From the NCBI RefSeq assembly GCF_004345365.1, contig NZ_SLVF01000008.1:310001-374000 (forward strand): a DNA stretch of 64,000 nt, in the 5' to 3' direction. Below, one piece after another: positions 25,972 to 33,581 of this stretch. Position 1 is the first letter of the stretch; each line of letters opens with the position of its first letter. A program made the position numbers and the translations under genes. Source of the stretch: Kribbella sp. VKM Ac-2568 (GTDB lineage: Bacteria; Actinomycetota; Actinomycetes; Propionibacteriales; Kribbellaceae). The notes under the pieces are model-generated. The model saw only the letters and a list, made by a program, of their open reading frames with translations, ran no database searches and was not told where the DNA came from.

Positions 25972-26222
25972 TCAGCCTGATCGGCGAGCTGACGCTTCAC
26001 GGCGTCACCCGGACCGTCCAGCTGGACAGCGAGTTCCTCGGCGTCGTCGACGACCCGTCCGGCGTGGAGCGCACCGGCTTCTCGGCGACGACCAGGATCA
26101 GCCGCGCCGCGTTCGGCGTCGATATCCAGTTGGGCTTCGGCGCCGGTAACGTCGTGGTCGCCGACACCATCGAGATCGCCATCGAGATCGAGTTCACCTC
26201 TGACGGATCGGAGCCGCGATGA
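25972..26222 (+). pseudogene. yceI-family gene, right remnant
   Basis: From 25974 the frame reads SLIGELTLHGVTRTVQLDSE and ends with DTIEIAIEIEFTSDGSEPR and TGA at 26220-26222. This is the C-terminal half of a YceI-like polyisoprenoid-binding protein. It continues the left remnant at 24018-24084 once the mobile unit is removed. The stop overlaps the ATG of the next gene by 4 bp, so the intact gene was translationally coupled to the dihydrofolate-reductase-like genes. Confidence 0.75.
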
Positions 26223-26815
26223 GCAAGGTCGTGCTCTACATGTCGATGTCCGTGGACGGATTCATCACCGGCCCGGATGACAGCAAGGAGCAGGGGCTCG
26301 GCGTCAACGGTGAGCGGCTGCACGACTGGCTGGGCGCGGGCGGCGTGGACCCGGCGTCGTACCGGCCGGTCGACGAAGCCAGCGCCACTGTGTTCGACGA
26401 GTTGATGGACACGGGGGCGGTGATCACCGGCCGGCGGACCTTCGAGTTCGCGGGTGGCTGGGCCGGCGATCACCACGACGGCGTACCGATCTTCGTCCTG
26501 ACCCATTCCGCGCCCGACGAGCCCCCGCCGGGATCCGCCCGCTATGTCACCGACGGCATCGAGTCCTGCGTTGCGCAGGCGAAGGCCGCGGCAGGTGGGC
26601 GCGACATCCTGCTGCACGGCGCCGCGACCGCACAGGAGTGCCTTCGGGCCGGGCTGCTGGACGAGCTGGAGCTGCAGTTGATGCCGGTGCTGCTCGGCCA
26701 GGGCCGTCGGCTGTTCGACAACCTGCCGCCGGACCATGTCGAGCTTGAATTGATTCGCGACCTGGATGCGCCGGGTGTCCAGCACCTGCGGTATCGCGTG
26801 CGGTCGGAGGGCTGA
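26219..26815 (+). CDS. Dihydrofolate reductase-like protein (RibD C-terminal fold), copy 1
   Basis: Protein of 198 residues with the RibD_C/YyaP fold: an N-terminal strand LYMSMSVDGFITGPDD, the NADPH-binding AVITGRRTFEFAGGW near residue 63 and GRDILLHGAATAQECL near residue 128. Such proteins use NADPH to reduce pterin- or flavin-like substrates; this one's substrate is unknown. ATG 26219 overlaps the yceI remnant stop. The gene is followed 3 bp later by a close paralogue. The insertion in yceI may have disturbed its translation. Confidence 0.87.
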   Translation: MSKVVLYMSMSVDGFITGPDDSKEQGLGVNGERLHDWLGAGGVDPASYRPVDEASATVFDELMDTGAVITGRRTFEFAGGWAGDHHDGVPIFVLTHSAPDEPPPGSARYVTDGIESCVAQAKAAAGGRDILLHGAATAQECLRAGLLDELELQLMPVLLGQGRRLFDNLPPDHVELELIRDLDAPGVQHLRYRVRSEG

Positions 26816-26818
26816 CCG

Positions 26819-27403
26819 ATGGCGCAGATCCGGCTCTACATGACCATGTCCCTCGACGGGTACGTCGTCGGACCGCAAGACAGTACGGACAACCCGATGG
26901 GCATCGACGGGTTCCGCCTCTTCGACTGGCTCGACCGGCGCAACGACCCGGGACCGAGCAGCGAGGTGTACGCCGAGTCGCTCGCCACCCGCGCCCTGAT
27001 CTCAGGCCGCCGGACCTACGAACATGCCAACCATTGGCAGGGCGATCACCACGATGGCGTCCCGATCTTCGTGCTCACCCACGACGTCCCTGACGGTCCG
27101 CCGCCGGGGAGCGTCCGCTTCGTCACCGATGTGCGTGAGTGTGCCTCGCAGGCTCGTACAGCCGCCGGGGACGGCGACGTCATGGTGCACGGGGCCGGGG
27201 CGGCGCAGTCGTTGCTGCTGGCAAGGGAGCTCGACGAGTTGGAGTTGCACGTCGTGCCGGTCCTGCTCGGGCAGGGGAGACGGCTGTTCGACAACCTGCC
27301 GCCGGAGCACATCGAGCTCGACCTGGTCCGCCGCGTGACCACCCCGGACGAGGAGCTCCCACAGCGTGTCACCCACCTCCGCTACCGCGTCCTCCGTCCC
27401 TGA
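26819..27403 (+). CDS. Dihydrofolate reductase-like protein (RibD C-terminal fold), copy 2
   Basis: Protein of 194 residues, a tandem paralogue of the preceding gene: LYMTMSLDGYVVGPQDS at the N-terminus, ALISGRRTYEHANHW near residue 60, the shared GDHHDGVPIFVLTH segment and the shared PVLLGQGRRLFDNLPP segment near the C-terminus. The two genes are 3 bp apart and clearly arose by duplication. It converges on the histidine kinase gene. Substrate unknown. Confidence 0.87.
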   Translation: MAQIRLYMTMSLDGYVVGPQDSTDNPMGIDGFRLFDWLDRRNDPGPSSEVYAESLATRALISGRRTYEHANHWQGDHHDGVPIFVLTHDVPDGPPPGSVRFVTDVRECASQARTAAGDGDVMVHGAGAAQSLLLARELDELELHVVPVLLGQGRRLFDNLPPEHIELDLVRRVTTPDEELPQRVTHLRYRVLRP

Positions 27404-27434
27404 CCCCTCGCGCCGCCTTTCCTGAACCGTGGAG

Positions 27435-28571
27435 TCAGGGGAGGGGGAGGGGAAGTTGGGCGGTGATGCGGAGGCTGCCGGTGGGGGTGCGGGTGGTGGT
27501 GAGGGTGCCGCCCAGGGCGGTGGCTCGCTCGCGCATGCCGACGATGCCGTTGCCCTCCTTGGGTGGACCCGCCAGAGACTTCCCGTCGTCGTCCACCTGC
27601 AGCAGGAGCGACTCCTCGCCGTACTGGATGCGCACGGTGGCCTCGGTCGCCTTGGCGTGCCGGACGATGTTGGTGAGCGACTCCTGGATGATCCGGAACG
27701 CCGCGCGGTCCAGCCCGGTCGGTAGCGGCCGTGCCTCGCCATGTACGACCGTGTGCACCTCCAGCCCGGCCATGGCGGTCCGGCTGACCAGGTGCTCCAG
27801 CCGGTCCACCCCGGTGACTGGTTGGCGCGGTGCCGACTCGTCCGACTGGCGCAGTACTCCGACGATCGATCGCAGCTCGACAAGTGCTTCCTTGCTTGCC
27901 TCCTTGATCGCCGCGAGGGCGGGACCGGCCTGCTCGGGCTGCCGGTCGACCAGGTGCAACGCGGTGGAGGCCTGCACGTTGATGAGCGAGATGTGGTGCG
28001 CCACCACGTCGTGGAGCTCCTGGGCGATCCGCAGGCGTTCCTCGCCGGCCCGGCGGAGCTCTGCCTCGCGCCGGGTCTTGTTGGCCGCCATCACCCGTTC
28101 CCGGTGGCCGCGGAACAGCTCGGCCACGAAACCCAGTACTACGAAGCACGTGCCGACCAGGAGGACCTGGTAGACCCCCTGCTCGTTGATGCCGAGGATG
28201 AGCCGCCCGAGCACATGCCCGGCGTACAGGGCGACGAGGCCCGCCCAGCCGGCCAGGCGATGGCCGGTCCGGATCACCGTGAAGACGGCGATCACGAAGC
28301 TGAAGATCACCGGGCCCCAGGGGTACTCCATCAGCATGTAGACGAGCGTCGACCCGACCGTTGCCCACAGCACCGGCACCGGGTGGGTCCGGAGCCAGTA
28401 GAGGGACACAGTGCCGATCAGGAGCAGCACCACCATGAACCAGTCCGCCGCGCGCCTGTCCTCCTGGCCGCGGGATGCCCCGAACGACCCGAAGACGGCG
28501 ACGAACGACAGCACGGCAGGCAGCGCCAACCGCTTGACGCGGTCCCCGAGAGTCGGCTCAGAAGTGCTCAC
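27435..28571 (-). CDS. Sensor histidine kinase (HisKA_3), no adjacent regulator
   Basis: Kinase of about 378 residues. The N-terminal ~150 residues form about five hydrophobic helices; the phospho-acceptor helix reads RIAQELHDVVAHHISLINVQ and the ATPase domain ends with GNGIVGMRERATALGGTL. GTG 28571 (VSTSEPTLGDRVK) was chosen; ATG 28607 and GTG 28616 are alternatives. Kinases of this class normally sit beside a LuxR-type response regulator, but none is found on either side here, so it is an orphan in this window. Confidence 0.87.
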   Translation of the reverse strand: MSTSEPTLGDRVKRLALPAVLSFVAVFGSFGASRGQEDRRAADWFMVVLLLIGTVSLYWLRTHPVPVLWATVGSTLVYMLMEYPWGPVIFSFVIAVFTVIRTGHRLAGWAGLVALYAGHVLGRLILGINEQGVYQVLLVGTCFVVLGFVAELFRGHRERVMAANKTRREAELRRAGEERLRIAQELHDVVAHHISLINVQASTALHLVDRQPEQAGPALAAIKEASKEALVELRSIVGVLRQSDESAPRQPVTGVDRLEHLVSRTAMAGLEVHTVVHGEARPLPTGLDRAAFRIIQESLTNIVRHAKATEATVRIQYGEESLLLQVDDDGKSLAGPPKEGNGIVGMRERATALGGTLTTTRTPTGSLRITAQLPLPLP

Positions 28572-28648
28572 CCTGGAACCGTAGAGGTCGGGATCACCCG
28601 GTGTCATCGTCGCCACGGCGTACTTGGAGCTGCTCCATACGGAGTAGT

Positions 28649-29287
28649 TCAGTACTTGACTTTATAGATGCCCTCTTCGTACTGCGGCCCGTAGTACGTC
28701 TCGAGCGTGGTCAGATCGTCGTCCGGGCGGTCCAGGGCCTTGGCGATCTTCGCCCGGCTCGGCATCGCGTCCGGGTTCCAGGTCTCGGGCTTCCACAGCT
28801 TCGAGCGGAGGAACGCCTTCGAGCAGTGGTGAAAGATCTCCTCGATCTCGACCACCAGCGCCAGCTGCGGGCGGTTGCCCTTCACCACCATGTCGTCGAA
28901 GAACGGCGCCTCGCGGACGATCCGGGCCCGGCCGTTGATCCGCAACGTCTCACCGCGACCCGGCAGCAGGTAGATCAGCCCGACGTGCGGGTTGGTGAGG
29001 ATGTTGGCGAAGCCGTCGATCCGGCGGTTCCCGGCCCGCTCAGGGATCGCGATGGTGGAGTCGTCGAGCACCATGGTGAAGCCGGCCGGGTCGCCCTTGG
29101 GGGAGACGTCGCAGCTGCCGTCGGCCGCGGAGGTGGCGATCAGGCAGAACGGCGACTCGGCGAGCCACTGGCGGTCGAGCTCGTGGAGCTCCTTGCGGGT
29201 CTTGTCTACTGCGTGCTGCAGGGGCTCGGGAACCACCTCGCGCAGTTCGTCGTACGAGGTGATCTCGACCAGTCCGGGGATGTCCAT
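28649..29287 (-). CDS. FMN-binding pyridoxamine 5'-phosphate oxidase-like protein
   Basis: Protein of 212 residues with a split-barrel flavin-binding fold: FCLIATSAADGSCDVSPKGD near residue 48, IPERAGNRRIDGFANILTNP with the phosphate-binding Arg residues, and LRINGRARIV. The length and the KLWKPETW segment match the MSMEG_1061-type PPOX family. Its ATG shares one base with the stop of the MFS gene upstream (TGATG), so the two are translationally coupled. Role unknown; a flavin-dependent reductase acting on a compound exported by the transporter is possible. Confidence 0.86.
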   Translation of the reverse strand: MDIPGLVEITSYDELREVVPEPLQHAVDKTRKELHELDRQWLAESPFCLIATSAADGSCDVSPKGDPAGFTMVLDDSTIAIPERAGNRRIDGFANILTNPHVGLIYLLPGRGETLRINGRARIVREAPFFDDMVVKGNRPQLALVVEIEEIFHHCSKAFLRSKLWKPETWNPDAMPSRAKIAKALDRPDDDLTTLETYYGPQYEEGIYKVKY

Positions 29288-30555
29288 CAGGCGGCGCACT
29301 CCTCTACCAACGACGGCTGGACCACCGGGCCGGCGGACCGCGTCCGTGCCGCCCATCGTACGGCGGGACCAGTCGCGCAACTGGTCCCTAGGAACAGTGC
29401 GCCGACCACGATCCAGCCGACGGGACCCCAGCCGAGTACCAGCGTGGTGAGCAGCGCCGGGCCGAGCATCCGGGCCACTGCGGGGCCGGTTCCGAAGAAG
29501 CCCTGGTACTGGCCCTGCTTGTCGACGGGGGCCAGACCGAAGCTGATCTCCCAAGCACCAGAGGCCAGCTTCATCTCGCCGAGAGTCAGAAGCGCCGCAG
29601 CGACAGCCAGTACTGCGGCGGCTCCGGCCGGGCCCAATCCGAGCGCAGAGAGGGCGAACACCCCGCAAGCGGCCAGCATTGCGACTCCGGCGAAGCGGAC
29701 CGAGCGCGTCGCCGTACGGAGGTCCGTAACGCTCCTCGCGATGCGTACCTGGAACAGGGTGACTCCGATCGTGTTGATGATCAGCAGGGACGCGACTACC
29801 CAGCCCGGCGCGTTGGTGCGCTCCACGATCCACAGCGGCGCCACGAGGCTCAGCAGCGGCATGAACATCAGCATCACCGCATTCAGCAGAGCCAGTACTG
29901 CGTAGGGGCGGTCGCGCAGTACTGCGAGCCGAGGCTCTCCTACTACCCGAACAGTGACGGCGGCGACCGCGGGGACCCGGTGGACCAGCGCGGCGGCGAC
30001 CAGGAAGCTGGCGGCGTCGATCGCGAACACGGTCAGGTACGCCGGGGCGGTGTCGAACCGCAGGGCGACTCCACCCATCGCGGCACCTACGGCCAGACCA
30101 GCGTTCGTCGTCGACTGCAAGAAGGCGCGGATGCGGGTACGCTCCGCCGGCTCGACCAGGCCGGCGAGGAGGGCCTGACGGGCGGCAGTGAGGCCGGTTT
30201 GGCTGCTCGCGTACGCCACTGCGGCGATCACGAAGAGTGGGAAGCTCCGGACGAACAGGAACGACGCCACCGAGGCCGAGGTGGACAGCGCCAGCAGGAT
30301 GGCGACACCGCGGGGTCCCTTGCGGTCGGCGAGGTTCCCGAGCGGTACCCCGGTGAGGAAGCCGACCAGCCACGCGATGGTCAGCCCGAGCCCGACCTGC
30401 GCCGTGGAGAGTCCGACCACCCGGGTGAAGAACAACGCCGACGTGACGATGAACGCCCCATCACCCACCGAGTTGGCCAACTGCGCGAACGCCAGGTTCC
30501 GAGGCGCCCCCGCGGGCGGCAACAACCGGCTGGTACGACGATCGGTGTCAGTCAT
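29287..30555 (-). CDS. MFS transporter
   Basis: Membrane protein of 422 residues with about 12 helices and motif A GVPLGNLADRKGPRG between helices 2 and 3. The start MTDTDRRTSRLL at ATG 30555 is preceded by GGGAGACTGAG; an 18-codon upstream extension is unlikely. It is coupled by a TGATG overlap to the PPOX-like flavoprotein gene. Probably an exporter of a small hydrophobic compound. Its promoter must lie in the repeat-rich stretch upstream. Confidence 0.9.
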   Translation of the reverse strand: MTDTDRRTSRLLPPAGAPRNLAFAQLANSVGDGAFIVTSALFFTRVVGLSTAQVGLGLTIAWLVGFLTGVPLGNLADRKGPRGVAILLALSTSASVASFLFVRSFPLFVIAAVAYASSQTGLTAARQALLAGLVEPAERTRIRAFLQSTTNAGLAVGAAMGGVALRFDTAPAYLTVFAIDAASFLVAAALVHRVPAVAAVTVRVVGEPRLAVLRDRPYAVLALLNAVMLMFMPLLSLVAPLWIVERTNAPGWVVASLLIINTIGVTLFQVRIARSVTDLRTATRSVRFAGVAMLAACGVFALSALGLGPAGAAAVLAVAAALLTLGEMKLASGAWEISFGLAPVDKQGQYQGFFGTGPAVARMLGPALLTTLVLGWGPVGWIVVGALFLGTSCATGPAVRWAARTRSAGPVVQPSLVEECAA

Positions 30556-30940
30556 CTCAGTCTCCCTGGGCTCTCTCGATATCAAGAGCCTAGAAGCCCA
30601 CCGGCCCACCAGTCAGATCCACTTGCCCCCCCATTTCATGGGCCAATTCCCATCCACCACCTTGACCACCCACCACTCCAACCCGCGCCCACCAGCGACG
30701 ACAGAACCGGTGGCCACCCGCCGCACCGCACCACCACCCAGCCGCACCCGCCCGGCAAAGTCGAGGGGTTACCCACTCCTCTTGCGGGTTACCCCCCGAA
30801 CCTTCGAGAGGGGAACCCACAACAACGGCAGGCAACCCCCCGCCGCGAACCGCGACCCGCGAACCGCGACCCGTGGTCCCGCTATGCAGTGATCGCCCTC
30901 TAAGGGGTCAACCCCTCAACCGCAGGGATGCCCGCTCAGA

Positions 30941-30996
30941 ATCCGAGGGGGCAACCCGCACCCTCCGGGGTTGACCCCTCAGAGGCGCGCCGGTAC
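30941..30996 (+). repeat. 56-bp direct repeat, copy 1
   Basis: Begins ATCCGAGGGGGCAACCCGCA and ends GCGCGCCGGTAC; it contains the palindrome GGGGTTGACCCC. It aligns over its whole length with 31015-31070 at roughly three quarters identity. Confidence 0.6.
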
Positions 30997-31014
30997 GTCG
31001 GGTGGCTGCCCGGA

Positions 31015-31070
31015 TTCCGAGGGGGTAGCCCGCATCCTCGGCGTTGACCGCCCGGAGAGCACGCCGGTAC
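31015..31070 (+). repeat. 56-bp direct repeat, copy 2
   Basis: Begins TTCCGAGGGGGTAGCCCGCA and ends GCACGCCGGTAC. Same length as copy 1 at 30941-30996, offset 74 bp. Confidence 0.6.
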
Positions 31071-31176
31071 CTCGCGAGCCGCCGGGGATCGGGGACGCGG
31101 GCGAAGGGGAGCGGTGCCAGCCGGGGCGTACCGAAGGATAGGTAGTGGGTTGCCGCGCGGGCCACTGCGGGGTGCG

Positions 31177-31279
31177 GCACGCGCCTGGGTCTCCGGGACT
31201 CCACCTGTACTGCCTGTCGCCCGGTACACGTCCACCCTGGAAACACCACCCGAACCGGCTCAACCTCTGCGCGGGATCC
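31177..31279 (-). repeat. Dispersed ~105-bp repeat, copy A
   Basis: Read on the minus strand this begins GGATCCCGCGCAGAGGT and continues TGAGCCGGTTCGGGTGGTG, then CGACAGGCAGTAC and CCAGGCGCGTGC. It aligns with 54926-55036 on the plus strand at about 80% identity. Neither copy is in a credible gene. Confidence 0.75.
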
Positions 31280-31373
31280 CGACCAGCACCCACCACCACA
31301 GCCGAAGGCACCTGCACAGCAACCCCGCCGGCAACCCCCGCTGACGCGACCTGCCGAGGGCCAATTCTCGGGC

Positions 31374-32018
31374 TCAGCGGACGCCGGCTGGGCGGAACTG
31401 GATGCTGATGCGAGGGCCGATTCGGCCAGAGGCTTTGGGGATGGCGTGTTCCCAGGTGCGTTGGCAGGAGCCGCCCATCACGATCAGGTCGCCGTGGCCG
31501 AGGGGATGGCGGATCGTGCTGCTCACCGGTCCGCTGGTGTTGCCTGGGCGTGGGCGGAGGGCGAGGACGCGGGGTTCGCCGACGGAGAGGATCGCGACCA
31601 TGGTGTCCTCGCGATTACCCCGACCGATCCGGTCGCCGTGCCAGGCGACGCTGTCCCGCCCGTCGCGGTAGAAGCAGAGCCCGGCAGTCCGGAACTGCTC
31701 GCCCAACTCCTCCGCGTAATACGCACTGAGCCGATCCCGCGCCTCGTCGAGAATCGGCAGCGGCAGGTCTTCGTTCTCGCCGTAGAAACAGAGCAGCCGC
31801 GGTACGTCGACCATCCGGTCGTACATCTGCCGGCGCTCCTCCTGCCACGGCACATCCGCGGCCAGCCGCTCGTACACCTGGTCCGCCCCGGTCAACCACC
31901 CCGGCAACACATCGATCCACGCGCCCCGGCTCAACTCGGTCCGCTGCATCCCGCCCAGCGAACCCAGCGCGGGATCCTCGAACGCATCCAGCAACGAGGC
32001 CTGAAGGTCAGCACCCAT
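31374..32018 (-). CDS. alkB: AlkB-like 2-oxoglutarate/Fe(II)-dependent dioxygenase
   Basis: Direct-reversal DNA repair enzyme that oxidatively removes methyl groups from adenine and cytosine. The protein has 214 residues with the jelly-roll core motifs: the iron-binding HxD in DSVAWHGDRIGR near residue 130, the distal His in QRTWEHAIPK near residue 194 and the 2-oxoglutarate-binding Arg in GPRISIQFRP. ATG 32018 is preceded by GGTGGGG; ATG 32030 is the alternative. An SOS-box-like palindrome lies at 32040-32055, just upstream of either start. Confidence 0.9.
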   Translation of the reverse strand: MGADLQASLLDAFEDPALGSLGGMQRTELSRGAWIDVLPGWLTGADQVYERLAADVPWQEERRQMYDRMVDVPRLLCFYGENEDLPLPILDEARDRLSAYYAEELGEQFRTAGLCFYRDGRDSVAWHGDRIGRGNREDTMVAILSVGEPRVLALRPRPGNTSGPVSSTIRHPLGHGDLIVMGGSCQRTWEHAIPKASGRIGPRISIQFRPAGVR

Positions 32019-32039
32019 GAACCCCACCATACACTGCAC

Positions 32040-32055
32040 TCGAACATCTGTTCCC
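32040..32055. promoter_or_regulatory. Candidate LexA/SOS box upstream of alkB
   Basis: TCGAACATCTGTTCCC matches the actinobacterial LexA consensus TCGAAC-N4-GTTCGA at 14 of 16 positions; only the last two bases deviate. It lies 22 bp before ATG 32018, a normal promoter-overlapping position. Confidence 0.6.
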
Positions 32056-32146
32056 ATCGATCCACAGACCACCCTCAGCGCCGGCGTGGAGAAAGGTGAA
32101 CCCTCGAGATGGAGAGACTGAGGCAAAGCGCTGAGTTGGAGGATTG

Positions 32147-33493
32147 ATGGCGGGTCTGGTGGTCAGGGGCTGTTCGGTGCTGGTGGTGCCGGAGGCGGGG
32201 GAGTGTCGCGTCGAGGAGGCGCGGGACATCCATGTCGAGGACGGCGCCATCACCGCGATCACGCCGACCGGTGAACTGCCGGCCGAAGGCGAGGTGGTCG
32301 ACGCGAGCGGCATCATCGCCGTACCGGGGTTGATCAACTCCCACACGCACAGCCCGATGGTGATGATGCGCGGTGCGGCCGAGGACGTGTCGATCGACGA
32401 CTGGTTCAACAAGAAGATCTGGCCGATGGAGGTGAACCTGACGCCCGAGCGGGTCCGGGTCGGCGCTCGGCTCGCGTGCGCGGAGATGTTGCTCGCCGGG
32501 GTGACGACCTTCGTCGACCACTACTTCCACGCCGACCAGATCGCCGAGGCGGCCTTCGAGACCGGGATCCGTGCCGACCTCGCGCCGACCTTCTTCTCCT
32601 CCACCGGCACCGAAGGACGCGAAGCCGCGTACGACGCCGCGCGGGAGATCCGGGAGGCCGGGGCGACGGCCGCCCAGGGTCGGATCACCGCCAGCCTCGG
32701 ACCCCACGCGACGTACACGGTGTCCGACGAAGACCTCGCCCGCACTGCGGAGGTCGCGCGCGCCGAGGGGTTCCGCATCCACCTGCACGCGGCGGAGAGC
32801 GATGACCAGACAGGTGCCTCGCGGGAGAAGCGCGGGCTGACCCCGATCCAGGTGCTCGCGCGGACCGGAGTACTGGAGGCCGGCACGCTGATCGCCCACG
32901 GCTGCGGGATCGTCGACACCGACCACGCCCTGCTGAGGAAGTTCGCGGACCGTACTGCGGTCGCCGCGTGCCCGAAGGTCTACCTCAAGCTGGCGATGGG
33001 CTCGACCACGCCGATCAGATTCCTGCAGTCGTTGGGCATCCCCGTCGGAGTAGGCACGGACGGAGCCGCCGTCCACAACACGCTCGATGTCTGGGAATCC
33101 CTGCGCCTGGTGGCGTTGACCCAGAAGCAGCGCGAGCAGGATGCCGAATGGATGACGGTCTCGGACACCCTTCGGCTGGCAACCCGAGGCGGAGCCGCCG
33201 CGGCCGGCCGCGCGGACAGCATTGGCGCGCTGGAGGTCGGGCGCAGAGCAGACATCGCCCTGATGGACCTGTCCGGCCCACACTGCCAGCCGCTCCACGA
33301 CCCGAGGGCAGCACTCGTCTACTCGGTCCGTGCCTCAGACGTCGTCACGGTGCTGGTCGACGGCAAGGTCGTAGTCCGCGATCGCCGGCTCACCACCTTC
33401 GACCTGGACGAGATCCTCAACGACGCAAGGGACCTCGCCCACACCCTCGTCGATCTCTCCAAGGGCGGAACGGTCCAGCACTACGCCCCCTGA
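32147..33493 (+). CDS. Amidohydrolase (MtaD/8-oxoguanine or S-adenosylhomocysteine deaminase type)
   Basis: Metal-dependent deaminase of 448 residues. The metal ligands are visible: HTH in INSHTHSPMVMMRG near residue 65, His in FRIHLHAAESDD near residue 210, His in LIAHGCGIVD and Asp in GVGTDGAAVHN near residue 305. The pattern belongs to the subtype III amidohydrolases that deaminate adenosine- or guanine-like rings, and the C-terminal beta-sandwich (LEVGRRADIALMDL) is present. ATG 32147 follows GGAGG. It converges on the subtilase gene, with a shared terminator between. Confidence 0.88.
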   Translation: MAGLVVRGCSVLVVPEAGECRVEEARDIHVEDGAITAITPTGELPAEGEVVDASGIIAVPGLINSHTHSPMVMMRGAAEDVSIDDWFNKKIWPMEVNLTPERVRVGARLACAEMLLAGVTTFVDHYFHADQIAEAAFETGIRADLAPTFFSSTGTEGREAAYDAAREIREAGATAAQGRITASLGPHATYTVSDEDLARTAEVARAEGFRIHLHAAESDDQTGASREKRGLTPIQVLARTGVLEAGTLIAHGCGIVDTDHALLRKFADRTAVAACPKVYLKLAMGSTTPIRFLQSLGIPVGVGTDGAAVHNTLDVWESLRLVALTQKQREQDAEWMTVSDTLRLATRGGAAAAGRADSIGALEVGRRADIALMDLSGPHCQPLHDPRAALVYSVRASDVVTVLVDGKVVVRDRRLTTFDLDEILNDARDLAHTLVDLSKGGTVQHYAP

Positions 33494-33531
33494 ACGACTG
33501 GGCCCGCTGAACGACTGGGCCCTGAACGCCA

Positions 33532-33564
33532 ACGTGCCCCCGACCGTACTGGCCGGGGGCACGT
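33532..33564. terminator. Bidirectional terminator between convergent genes
   Basis: Perfect 11-bp inverted repeat ACGTGCCCCCG (33532-33542) and CGGGGGCACGT (33554-33564) with an 11-nt loop, in the 88-bp gap between the amidohydrolase and subtilase stops. There is no T-run, as is usual in high-GC actinobacteria. Confidence 0.8.
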
Positions 33565-33581
33565 GGCTTACAAGCTGGCGA

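Larger units (their letters stand above)
30556..31373. other. Repeat-rich non-coding stretch (island 1)
   Basis: About 820 bp between two minus-strand genes. No ORF here shows a recognisable domain or codon pattern. It holds several short palindromes of the form GGGTTACCC or GGGGTYRACCCC (for example AGGGGTCAACCCCT around 30904-30917 and GGGGTTGACCCC around 30967-30978), a pair of 56-bp direct repeats and a block shared with the island at 54.6-56 kb. The first ~60 bp must contain the MFS promoter. Confidence 0.6.

Noticed and set aside
30908..31249. 113-codon minus-strand ORF in island 1
   Set aside because: It runs through the 56-bp direct repeats and the dispersed block, whose second copy at 54.9 kb is not in a matching frame.
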